Origin: an uncultured Pseudomonadota bacterium
GTDB lineage: Bacteria; SAR324; NAC60-12
Assembly (NCBI GenBank): GCA_913056375.1
Contig: CAJXNF010000070.1
Coordinates: 1 to 10,114 of the forward strand
Direction of reading: 5' to 3'
DNA: 10,114 bases
Shown here one piece after another: positions 1 through 6,255 of the stretch. Positions within the stretch are counted from its first letter, which is position 1. Each line of letters starts with the position of its first letter. The notes beneath the pieces are model-generated. The model saw nothing but the letters and a program-made list of their open reading frames with translations, did no database searches and had not been told where the DNA came from. Made by a program: the position numbers and the translations under genes.

Positions 1-835
1 AGAAGGTCTCGATCATCTCGCTAACTGGTACCAGGCTCGTTTCGTCAATGCTTAAGTGAACTCCCAATTTATCTCGAAGAACTACTGAAATTTCAGCAAG
101 GGAGACATTGCCTGCTCTTTCACCGAGGCAGTTCATTGTGCAGTGCAGGTTACGAATCCCAGCTTTCACTGCGTATAGGCAGTTGGCGGTGGCTAAGCCA
201 TAGTCGTTATGAGGATGAAAATCGATAGTCGCCCATGGGAATCGCGAGGTCATGTCTTTCAAGCTATCAAAGACTTCCTCTGGAGATAGCACTCCGAGGG
301 TGTCTGGGAGCATAATGTGCTTGATATCCAATCCTTCCAAGTGTCCCATTAGGTTATAGACATACTCTGGCTTATCTCGATAACCATTTGACCAATCCTC
401 GAGATATATATTGACCTGCAAGCCTCTACTTTGGGCGTATTCGACTGTTAGGCGTATGTCTGCAGCGTGTTCTTCAAGTGTTTTCCGAAGCTGATTCTTG
501 CAGTGATTTTCACTTCCCTTGGTTAGCAGATTCAGTACTCTTGCACCTGAGTCGAAAATCCAGTCGACACTTCTCTTGTGATCACAAAAACCAAGCACTT
601 CAACACGATCCAGAAATCCTTGGTCGCTTGCCCAATCTGCTATATTTTGAACAGCTTCTTGTTCTCCCTGTGAAATCCTCGCTGAAGCGATTTCCAGCCT
701 ATCAACCCCAACTCTCTGAAGCAGAGCCTTTGCTATATTCATCTTCTCAGCAGGTGTAAACGAGACTCCTTGGGTCTGCTCACCATCACGAAGAGTTGTG
801 TCCATTAAAGAAATATGTTCACCAGCGAGATCCAT
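1..835 (-). CDS. cimA: (R)-citramalate synthase, Leptospira CimA type (3' part off window)
   Basis: A HMGL-like (DRE-TIM) acyltransferase of the LeuA/CimA/homocitrate synthase family. It would condense pyruvate with acetyl-CoA to (R)-citramalate, the first step of the pyruvate route to isoleucine, in the cytosol. 278 codons are visible. The coding sequence runs off the left edge, so the C-terminal regulatory domain (family length about 500 residues) is not seen. Visible motifs are TTLRDGEQ with R16 and D17, HPHND with metal ligands H207 and H209, and NCLGERAGN. From memory of Leptospira CimA, the pyruvate-pocket residues are L81, L104 and Y144. The same three residues stand at the same numbers here (EVLGF, LNLLTKG, NIYLEDW), with no gaps up to HPHND. 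This favours citramalate over isopropylmalate synthase. The ATG is preceded 8 bases upstream by a perfect AGGAGG (844-849). Homocitrate or isopropylmalate synthase remain less likely alternatives. Confidence 0.85.
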   Translation of the reverse strand, partial: MDLAGEHISLMDTTLRDGEQTQGVSFTPAEKMNIAKALLQRVGVDRLEIASARISQGEQEAVQNIADWASDQGFLDRVEVLGFCDHKRSVDWIFDSGARVLNLLTKGSENHCKNQLRKTLEEHAADIRLTVEYAQSRGLQVNIYLEDWSNGYRDKPEYVYNLMGHLEGLDIKHIMLPDTLGVLSPEEVFDSLKDMTSRFPWATIDFHPHNDYGLATANCLYAVKAGIRNLHCTMNCLGERAGNVSLAEISVVLRDKLGVHLSIDETSLVPVSEMIETF

Positions 836-856
836 TGCTTCATCCTCCTAAGAAAT

Positions 857-870
857 TCTGAAAAATCAGA
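857..870. repeat. Short inverted repeat upstream of the citramalate synthase RBS
   Basis: A perfect 5-base inverted repeat, tctga-aaaa-tcaga, lies just upstream of the AGGAGG of the citramalate synthase gene. In the minus-strand transcript it would form a small TCTGA-TTTT-TCAGA hairpin. It has no following T run, so it is not a normal terminator. It may be chance in an A/T-rich spacer, and it touches the proposed -10 box. Confidence 0.25.
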
Positions 871-899
871 CTTTACCACGCTCTTACTATGTGTGGCAA
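870..899 (-). promoter_or_regulatory. Possible sigma70-type promoter for the citramalate synthase gene
   Basis: Reading the minus strand, TTGCCA (899-894, 5 of 6 to the -35 consensus) is followed after 18 bases by TAAAGT (875-870, 4 of 6 to the -10 consensus). Transcription would begin near 863, giving a leader of about 28 bases that contains the AGGAGG. It lies in the 83-base gap after the RDD gene, so the synthase could be transcribed separately from the moeA-lpxD-RDD operon. Read by eye only. Confidence 0.33.
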
Positions 900-918
900 C
901 CGCTCTTTAAATTTTTAC

Positions 919-1752
919 TCAATCTTCCTCTTCTTGCTTGAGGGTCTGAAATTCCAAGCCCTTGAATTCCCAATGAGCAGAGGGTTCCTGTACCAAGGCA
1001 AGTACGACCTCAAAGATCTGGACCTCATCATCTTGATTTACTCTGAAACGAACTCTGGAATCTTCTGCATCTTCCCTGAAATCAAGATGTAATTCTGGCT
1101 CTTCCAATTCAAGTCCCGCAGCCTTCAATTCTAGGTATCTTGAATCTTCCTTGACTACCTCATAGGCCACTTGAAAAGCTGAGGTCTTACGCATGTTTGG
1201 TTGCTGCAGACCCAAGGCAATGACAAAGAAACCAAAGAACAACAGGTTTGAAAGCAGCAGGCGGCGCATGGGGCGCATCGCATCTGGATTATCAATGACT
1301 ACCGTTCCTGCTAAACGATCTCCCAAGCGCCTTCCGTAGGGATCTCGAAAGATTTCCCAAGCTTCCCAAGGCAGGATGAATAAGCTCAAATTCCGTTTGA
1401 ATAGTCGGTCTTTCGGCACTCTCTCATTAAGATTTTCAATCTTACGCAAGCACATGCCCAACATGCGTTTCCCAGGGCTGCCGTTCTGTGAAAGATCTCT
1501 AAAAACTAAAAAGAGCATAGCCCCACCGTAGAACCAAGTGAGGTCCAACCAGCTACGAGCCTGCTGCTTAAGATCCCAGTGTTCCTGCCGAAAAAGGCTG
1601 TCGAGAGTATTGAGAATAAGGATGATCAGGACAAGATCTATCAGGAGTCCAAAGAGTCGCTTCCCTTGGGAAGATGCCCTGAGGCGGGAAGGAGCGTCGG
1701 AATGAACCGCAGAAGGGTTTTCCGAATCAACGGTGGAAGATTCCTCCGTCAT
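919..1752 (-). CDS. RDD-family integral membrane protein with C-terminal soluble domain
   Basis: 277 residues. After a polar N-terminal tail (1-30), the RDD domain starts with GKRLFGLLIDL (R32, D39). It continues with a hydrophobic segment at 36-50, a second at about 72-86, the family motif GSPGKRMLGM (91-100), and RRLGDRLAGTVVI (141-153) with the third conserved Asp (D145). A further transmembrane segment lies at about 166-183. The last 90 residues are charged and soluble and end in an acidic tail (KQEEED). Their layout loosely recalls the Coa1/Tim21-like domains found after membrane anchors, but that is only a resemblance. RDD proteins have no single function; some are linked to ion transport. 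The start ATG overlaps the lpxD stop by four bases (ATGA) and no Shine-Dalgarno is visible, which points to translational coupling. The family call is firm; the role is unknown. Confidence 0.85.
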   Translation of the reverse strand: MTEESSTVDSENPSAVHSDAPSRLRASSQGKRLFGLLIDLVLIILILNTLDSLFRQEHWDLKQQARSWLDLTWFYGGAMLFLVFRDLSQNGSPGKRMLGMCLRKIENLNERVPKDRLFKRNLSLFILPWEAWEIFRDPYGRRLGDRLAGTVVIDNPDAMRPMRRLLLSNLLFFGFFVIALGLQQPNMRKTSAFQVAYEVVKEDSRYLELKAAGLELEEPELHLDFREDAEDSRVRFRVNQDDEVQIFEVVLALVQEPSAHWEFKGLEFQTLKQEEED

Positions 1753-2816
1753 GGCAAGCGAGATTCTACTTTTTTGAGGCGGTCAAAGAGTTCTTCGAGT
1801 CGGTGAATCAATGCCTGAGTTTTGCGCCACTGAGAAACTGGTCTGGACGGCATTCCCCCCACTACCTCCTTATCGGCGATATTGCTGGTAATCACCGACC
1901 GCGCAACTGCCGTCACATGATTACCAACCTGAACATTATCTCGAATTCCGGTTTGCCCACCCATGATTAGATGATGCCCTATGGTCGCACTCCCGCCTAT
2001 GGCTGATTGGGCAGAGATCAGAGCATGCTCCCCAATCACAACATTGTGAGCAATCTGAACCTGATTATCAATTTTGCTTCCTGCCTTGATGACAGTGTCG
2101 GTAAATCGGGCTCGATCCACCGTAGTATTAGCGCCAATTTCAACATCATCTTCAATCACCACTCGGCCTACTTGTGGAATTTTCTGATTGACACCTTCTC
2201 TCTGAAAATAACCGTGTCCATCTGCCCCAATCACTGATCCACTCTGGAGGATCACCCGATCACCAATGATACAGTCTTCCTGAACCACAGCTTTTGGAAA
2301 AATTTCACAATGCTCCCCAATCACGGCATCCGTCATCAAAACACAGCCAGCATGTATAATGCTGCCTGATCCGATTCGAACCCCATCATAGAGTACCACT
2401 TGCGGACCCACCCACACATTTTCTCCAAGTTGAACATTTTCGCCCAAGGACGCTGTGGGATGTACTTGGCCTTCTGGATGTTGCGTAGGATGCAACAAAG
2501 CTGTTGCCTTGACATGAGCTGCCAGCGGATCGTGGGCAAACAGAAAATTTCGACCCTCAGCGTTGGTGCCTGCTGGAACGATCACAGCGATCTCATCCCC
2601 ACTGATTTCTTCTTCATGATGCTGTTTTCGATGAATTCCTCTAGGAGTAGGGACACTGCTCAATCCGCTAGCAGAAGCCAAATAAGCTACCCCACCAGGT
2701 CTCAGTTGATCCAGCCCACAGGCATGAGTTAATTTCAGGGAGGGTTCACCGCTAAAGGGTAAATCTAGCTGACGAGCCAGTTCTTCAAGCGTGTATGTTT
2801 TCCGAATGCGTTTCAT
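1749..2816 (-). CDS. lpxD: UDP-3-O-(3-hydroxyacyl)glucosamine N-acyltransferase
   Basis: The third enzyme of lipid A biosynthesis. It transfers a 3-hydroxyacyl chain from ACP to the 2-amino group of UDP-3-O-acylglucosamine in the cytosol. 355 residues, close to the family length (about 340). The N-terminal uridine-binding domain spans about 1-110. A left-handed beta-helix of hexapeptide repeats follows (about 115-310; for example VHPTASLGENVQLGENVWVG and VIGEHCEIFPKAVV). A C-terminal helix (about 328-353) would form the trimer bundle. GADGHGY (197-203) matches the usual GADGFGY. QIAHN (254-258) carries the expected catalytic base, H257. The N-terminal domain has a longer polar loop (about 51-74, rich in His, Glu and Lys) than I recall in typical LpxD. 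The start ATG shares its A with the moeA stop (TAATG), and no Shine-Dalgarno is seen. It is not next to lpxA, fabZ or bamA within this window. Confidence 0.95.
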   Translation of the reverse strand: MKRIRKTYTLEELARQLDLPFSGEPSLKLTHACGLDQLRPGGVAYLASASGLSSVPTPRGIHRKQHHEEEISGDEIAVIVPAGTNAEGRNFLFAHDPLAAHVKATALLHPTQHPEGQVHPTASLGENVQLGENVWVGPQVVLYDGVRIGSGSIIHAGCVLMTDAVIGEHCEIFPKAVVQEDCIIGDRVILQSGSVIGADGHGYFQREGVNQKIPQVGRVVIEDDVEIGANTTVDRARFTDTVIKAGSKIDNQVQIAHNVVIGEHALISAQSAIGGSATIGHHLIMGGQTGIRDNVQVGNHVTAVARSVITSNIADKEVVGGMPSRPVSQWRKTQALIHRLEELFDRLKKVESRLP

Positions 2817-4042
2817 TAACCAAAAAGAGCAAAGCGATGAGCAAGAGGTCGAACACTGACGGACTGCCCAGATCGTAAAGGTTGGGAATCTTCTGGCATG
2901 TGAATCAGTGAGTTAGCCTGTGCTATTGAGGCGATACTGAAGGAACCTTGTTGAGGTACAGGACGAACCCAATCAATACCATCTTGATGGTACCAGTGGG
3001 CTCTTAAAAGTTGTAGTCTCTCTGAGGTTTCATCAAAATCCTCAGTGATTTTTGCGGATCTCATCGGCACTTCCAGTTGTTGATGACCTAGACACTTGCG
3101 GAGGTAGGGCCTGACCAATTCTTCAAAAAGAACGAACGTTGAAGCTGGATTACCAGGCAAGCCGAAAACCTTGGTGTCTCCAAGCTGTCCAAAGAAAAGA
3201 GGCTTGCCAGGTTTGATTTTAACCCGCCAGAAAATTTCTTCGACTCCTAACTCTTTTAGAGCAGGCTTAACAAAATCTGAGTCCCCAACCGAGACCCCAC
3301 CTGATATCAACAAGGCATCCGCCTTCAGCGCCTCGTCAAGAACTTTGATTGTACCTTCCAAGTCATCAACCACCCGGTGCAGTCTAGTTACCTCACAAGC
3401 CTCTGTTTGGAGCAGAGCTTCAAGCAAAAAACTGTTTGCCTCACGAATTTGACCTGGTCCGGGTTTGATGGTTGGATCAACCAGTTCTGTTCCCGTAGAC
3501 AAAATGTTTATCTTCAGCCTTCTGTGCAAAGGGACTTCAACCAGACCTTGGGCTGCCAGCAGGGCAAGATGTGTTGGGGCAATCGTTGTTCCGACTGGAA
3601 ACAGAGGGTCTCCAATGGACATATCTCGACCTCTGCGACGAAGGTTATTCCCGCTTTTTGTGGGATGCGAGAAATAAACTTGGTCCTCTTTTCTCACAAC
3701 TTGTTCGCGCATTACGACAGCATCTGCACCTAGAGGTAAGGGCGCTCCCGTGGCAACTTGAACGCATTCTCCTTCCTGAAGAGAGATCGTGTCTAATCGA
3801 CCAGCGAAAATGTATTCCTGGCATCTTAAAACTACTGGGGTTTCTTCAGTAGCTTTAGCGATTTCATTCAATTTTACTGCGTAGCCATCCACTGCTGAAT
3901 TATCGAAAGGAGGCTGATCTTCTAGGGCGACAAGATCTTCAGCTAGGGCTCTTCCGACTGCGTTTCTAAAATCAACTTTTTCTAATTCTTGGGCTCGAGC
4001 ATGCGCAAGAATGGTGACTTTGGCTTCTTCGTAAGTTAGCAT
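2816..4042 (-). CDS. moeA: Molybdopterin molybdenumtransferase
   Basis: Inserts molybdate into adenylylated molybdopterin to give molybdenum cofactor; cytosolic dimer. 408 residues, normal for MoeA. The N-terminal part carries QPPFDNSAVDGYAV (43-56), VATGAPLPLGADAVV (96-110) and NLRRRGRDMSIGD (133-145). The MoCF-binding (MogA-like) domain spans about 174-315 with ILSTGTEL (180-187), PGPGQIREANS (194-204), ISGGVSVGDSD (246-256), KPGKP (277-281) and GLPGNPAS (294-301). A C-terminal beta domain (about 325-405) follows. The N-terminus MLTYEEAKVTIL matches the family, so the ATG at 4042 is sound although no Shine-Dalgarno precedes it; the upstream bases are A/T only. It is the first gene of an overlapping run with lpxD and the RDD gene. 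No other molybdopterin genes lie in the window. A promoter and an inverted repeat may lie just upstream. Confidence 0.96.
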   Translation of the reverse strand: MLTYEEAKVTILAHARAQELEKVDFRNAVGRALAEDLVALEDQPPFDNSAVDGYAVKLNEIAKATEETPVVLRCQEYIFAGRLDTISLQEGECVQVATGAPLPLGADAVVMREQVVRKEDQVYFSHPTKSGNNLRRRGRDMSIGDPLFPVGTTIAPTHLALLAAQGLVEVPLHRRLKINILSTGTELVDPTIKPGPGQIREANSFLLEALLQTEACEVTRLHRVVDDLEGTIKVLDEALKADALLISGGVSVGDSDFVKPALKELGVEEIFWRVKIKPGKPLFFGQLGDTKVFGLPGNPASTFVLFEELVRPYLRKCLGHQQLEVPMRSAKITEDFDETSERLQLLRAHWYHQDGIDWVRPVPQQGSFSIASIAQANSLIHMPEDSQPLRSGQSVSVRPLAHRFALFG

Positions 4043-4057
4043 AATTTAATTAATTTG

Positions 4058-4080
4058 TTGGACAACCAATCCGGGTCCAA
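4058..4080. repeat. Inverted repeat in the moeA leader
   Basis: A perfect 6-base inverted repeat, TTGGAC-N11-GTCCAA, sits 16 to 38 bases ahead of the moeA start codon. Two more CC/GG pairs inside the loop could extend it with a small bulge. It would overlap the start of transcription from the proposed moeA promoter. It could be an operator half-site pair or a leader hairpin. A 6-base repeat can also occur by chance. Confidence 0.35.
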
Positions 4081-4083
4081 AGC

Positions 4084-4112
4084 ACTATCCATTCCAAGAA
4101 AAATAGGTTCAA
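4084..4112 (-). promoter_or_regulatory. Possible sigma70-type promoter for the moeA-lpxD-RDD operon
   Basis: On the minus strand, TTGAAC (4112-4107, 4 of 6 to -35) is followed after exactly 17 bases by GATAGT (4089-4084, 4 of 6 to -10). Start of transcription would be near 4077 with a leader of about 35 bases. It is in the right place, ahead of the first gene of an overlapping operon, but both boxes are imperfect and the call is by eye. Confidence 0.33.
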
Positions 4113-4114
4113 AC

Positions 4115-4252
4115 ATGGTGGCTTTTCTGAAGAATTACGTAGATGTCCTGAAGAATATGCACGAACATCATCGGCTCTACTTCTTCATTCACGCGTTCAT
4201 GTTGATCTCAGCCTTTTTGATGTTTCTAATCGTCATCTTCAGCATGATTTGA
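4115..4252 (+). CDS. Possible small single-pass membrane protein (45 aa)
   Basis: An ATG-started ORF of 45 residues lies in the gap between two minus-strand genes and is not antisense to either. Residues 1-20 are amphipathic and basic, with three lysines and a histidine-rich patch (KNMHEHHR, 13-20). Residues 21-45 are almost wholly hydrophobic (Phe, Leu, Ile, Met, Val) with no charged residue, so they form one clear membrane segment ending at the stop. The reading frame is open further upstream to a TTG at 4055. I prefer the ATG at 4115 because AGG (4105-4107) lies seven bases ahead as a weak Shine-Dalgarno, and because the extra N-terminal residues look non-coding. Positive charge before the hydrophobic segment suggests the N-terminus stays inside. 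I recognise no family. It could be a real small protein or a chance ORF. Confidence 0.45.
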   Translation: MVAFLKNYVDVLKNMHEHHRLYFFIHAFMLISAFLMFLIVIFSMI

Positions 4253-4279
4253 AAAACCCTTGCCTTTCCATCCTTCTGA

Positions 4280-4299
4280 ATGAATCTATATAAATTCAT
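4280..4299. repeat. Inverted repeat between convergent ORFs, possible weak terminator
   Basis: A perfect 6-base inverted repeat, ATGAAT-N8-ATTCAT, with an A/T-rich loop lies between the stop of the small plus-strand ORF (4252) and the stop of the PAP2 gene (4322). The position suits transcription ending from both sides, but the stem is A/T-rich and there is no clear T run, so a rho-independent terminator is not established. Nothing else is evident in 4253-4321. Confidence 0.25.
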
Positions 4300-4321
4300 A
4301 AGAATCACTGCGAGCTTCCCA

Positions 4322-5302
4322 TCAATGGTGCATCCAGTCAAAGAGACCTGAATATAGTCGTTGAATCCTCAGGAAACCCCAAGTCATCAGCACAGCTCCG
4401 ACTGGAGCCAAACCCAGCAAATAGGGAATAGACTGCAGTTGGACAGAGCGTAACCCCCAAAACCAGCAGATCAATCCTAGAATCACCAGAAAGCCCCACC
4501 CACAAAGTTTCAACTCCCAGAGACGTGGCATCTCAGGTAACTTCTTGTTCCTACGGAAATAGGCCCTCTGTTGGGGAACCTTCAAAAAATCGAAATAGAG
4601 CCAATAAGCTATCAAGGCCACAGGTCCAAAAATTCCGAGACTATCACTGATCCAATGATGAGCCGTCATGGAGCGGGCTACTGCCATGCCTATCGCAAGC
4701 AGAACACAGCCTACTGCCCACAAGATCGCTAATTGTGGCTTACGGTACTTGTAGTCCGTCAACCAAATTAAAGAGAGGAGCATCGGCACAAGGACCACCG
4801 CGGTATGCCCACTCGGGAAACTTCCCCTGTATATTCCTTCTGCGATGTAATGTGGTCCAAATTCATACCATTCACTAAACGGCCATTGCTTGTCCCAGAC
4901 AAGATGTGGGCGAGCCCTACCAATGATCCATTTGAGGCAGTGAACAAACCCCAATCCTCCTGCCAGGGTGGTGGTAATGATGAACCCCAAAAAGGGACGC
5001 CACTCTTGCAGGCGCTCTGTTGCGTTGGATTTCCAAGCTCTGAAGTAGAGTAAGAAACTAGCTAGGACAAACAAAATAGCAGGATCACTTCCTCCCGGCA
5101 AAGAGCCCTCAAAGAGGGTGCGACCCATCAACTCTCCGAAAAGCTCAGACCGATTTTCTCGTAACCACCGAGTCCACTCCTGATCAAACTGACCCAGGTA
5201 GCTCAGCCAAGTTAGACTGAGCAAGGTCAACAGAAGATAGAATTTATATTTCTGCCAGAACAGTTCAGCAGGACTGGGTGGTGGAAGAGGAGAGAGTGGC
5301 AC
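4322..5302 (-). CDS. PAP2-superfamily membrane phosphatase
   Basis: 326 residues. All three signatures of the type 2 phosphatidic acid phosphatase superfamily are present: KWIIGRARP (K124 to P132, the KX6RP motif), PSGH (163-166) with H166, and RSMTAHHWISD (R210, nucleophile H216, D220; the usual Ser before the Arg is Ala). About seven or eight hydrophobic segments are visible (near 20-36, 72-87, 104-120, 168-182, 190-208, 221-237, 266-283, 291-310), so it is an inner-membrane enzyme. Likely substrates are a lipid phosphate, undecaprenyl pyrophosphate or a lipid A phosphate; the sequence does not decide. The last 85 residues, after the core, add a basic loop and two further membrane segments, longer than simple PAP2 proteins. 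The start is GTG (5302), 12 bases after the upstream gene's stop, with only a weak GGA as ribosome site, so it is probably the last gene of a priA-led operon. Confidence 0.9.
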   Translation of the reverse strand: MPLSPLPPPSPAELFWQKYKFYLLLTLLSLTWLSYLGQFDQEWTRWLRENRSELFGELMGRTLFEGSLPGGSDPAILFVLASFLLYFRAWKSNATERLQEWRPFLGFIITTTLAGGLGFVHCLKWIIGRARPHLVWDKQWPFSEWYEFGPHYIAEGIYRGSFPSGHTAVVLVPMLLSLIWLTDYKYRKPQLAILWAVGCVLLAIGMAVARSMTAHHWISDSLGIFGPVALIAYWLYFDFLKVPQQRAYFRRNKKLPEMPRLWELKLCGWGFLVILGLICWFWGLRSVQLQSIPYLLGLAPVGAVLMTWGFLRIQRLYSGLFDWMHH

Positions 5303-5314
5303 GAATCCGAATGA

Positions 5315-6184
5315 TTATTTTGGATCTTGTAACAACTTGAGCAAACTAGACGTATCCCAGCGTCCTCCACCCAAAGCTTGAACGCCAGAGTAAAACTGAT
5401 CGATCATCGCGGTTCCAGGCAACTGAGCACCGTTTTGCCGGGCTTCATTGAGCACAATCCCCAAATCCTTTCGCATCCAATCCACGGCAAAACCGAATTC
5501 GAATTCATCTGCCACCATGGTCTTGTGCCGATTTTCCATTTGCCATGATTGGGCGGCTCCTTTTGAAATCACCTCGATCACAGCCAACGGATCTAACCCT
5601 GCTCGCTGGGCGAAATGAATAGCTTCTGCTAAGGATTGAACTACCCCTGCGACACAAATCTGATTGACCATCTTCGTTAGTTGACCACAACCAACTTCTC
5701 CAAGTCGTTTGACCGATCGTGCATAGGCTTGAATGACCGGCTCTGCTCGATCATAGTTTGTTTGATCTCCACCACACATCACGGTCAGAATCCCGTTTTC
5801 AGCACCACTTTGGCCCCCAGAAATTGGAGCATCCACAAATCCGACTCCCAAGGAAGCTCCAACACCCGCCAGTTCCCTCGCTACAATCGCTGAAGTGGTC
5901 GTGTGATCAACCAGTAGGGTTCCTTTGTCCATACTTCGGAAGGCTCCCTGCTCTCCATTTACCACCTGACGGAGGTCGTCGTCATTGCCAACACAGGTAA
6001 ACACAATTTCAGCACCTTTTGCGGCTTCTGACGGAGTACTTGCACTTGTTCCACCATGTTGCTGAACCCACTTTGCAGCTTTTTCTGCCGTACGATTATA
6101 AACACATACCTCGTGACCAGCTTTCACTAGATAACCGGCCATCGGATAGCCCATCACGCCCAATCCCAAAAAACTTACTTTCAT
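5315..6184 (-). CDS. Beta-hydroxyacid dehydrogenase (3-hydroxyisobutyrate dehydrogenase / tartronate semialdehyde reductase family)
   Basis: 289 residues from the chosen start. It would reversibly oxidise a small 3-hydroxyacid, or reduce the matching semialdehyde, using NAD(P). The Rossmann fold opens at the N-terminus with FLGLGVMGYPMA (GLGVMG at 7-12). The NRT at 30-32 after the second strand suggests NADP preference by family rule. FVDAPISGG (116-124) is the substrate-binding motif. GCGQLTKMVNQ carries the catalytic Lys, K171, followed by Asn-Gln; I recall the same pair in E. coli GarR, and other members have Asn-Asn. RKDLG (238-242) is the usual C-terminal signature. An in-frame ATG at 6247 would add 21 residues unlike the family; I reject it because GGAG lies six bases before the ATG at 6184. 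It follows priA closely. The substrate cannot be told from sequence. Confidence 0.9.
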   Translation of the reverse strand: MKVSFLGLGVMGYPMAGYLVKAGHEVCVYNRTAEKAAKWVQQHGGTSASTPSEAAKGAEIVFTCVGNDDDLRQVVNGEQGAFRSMDKGTLLVDHTTTSAIVARELAGVGASLGVGFVDAPISGGQSGAENGILTVMCGGDQTNYDRAEPVIQAYARSVKRLGEVGCGQLTKMVNQICVAGVVQSLAEAIHFAQRAGLDPLAVIEVISKGAAQSWQMENRHKTMVADEFEFGFAVDWMRKDLGIVLNEARQNGAQLPGTAMIDQFYSGVQALGGGRWDTSSLLKLLQDPK

Positions 6185-6190
6185 CTCAAA

Positions 6191-6194
6191 CTCC
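6191..6194 (-). promoter_or_regulatory. Ribosome binding site that decides the dehydrogenase start
   Basis: On the minus strand GGAG is followed by six bases and then the ATG at 6184, ideal Shine-Dalgarno spacing. The two other in-frame ATGs, at 6196 and 6247, have no comparable site. The protein from 6184 begins directly at the first Rossmann strand, as family members do. Confidence 0.6.
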
Positions 6195-6255
6195 ATATCT
6201 GTTTGGCGATAATCCCCCACCACGACTTCGAGATGGGCTGAATCCATTCATCTTG

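Noticed and set aside
478..759. 93-codon plus-strand ORF
   Set aside because: It is antisense to the citramalate synthase gene, whose frame carries all catalytic motifs.
3377..3852. Several overlapping plus-strand ORFs of 70-118 codons
   Set aside because: They are antisense to moeA, in competing frames, and resemble no family. They reflect its codon use only.
4055..4114. Longer version of the small membrane ORF from a TTG at 4055
   Set aside because: The TTG start has no ribosome site, and the added residues look like translated intergenic sequence; the ATG at 4115 is better supported.
4043..4114. Molybdenum cofactor riboswitch ahead of moeA
   Set aside because: The space before the start codon is short and shows only one small inverted repeat, far less structure than that riboswitch needs.
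6185..6247. N-terminal extension of the hydroxyacid dehydrogenase from the ATG at 6247
   Set aside because: The 21 extra residues precede the first Rossmann strand and are unlike the family. The ATG at 6184 has a well-placed GGAG. Coupling to the priA stop remains a small possibility.
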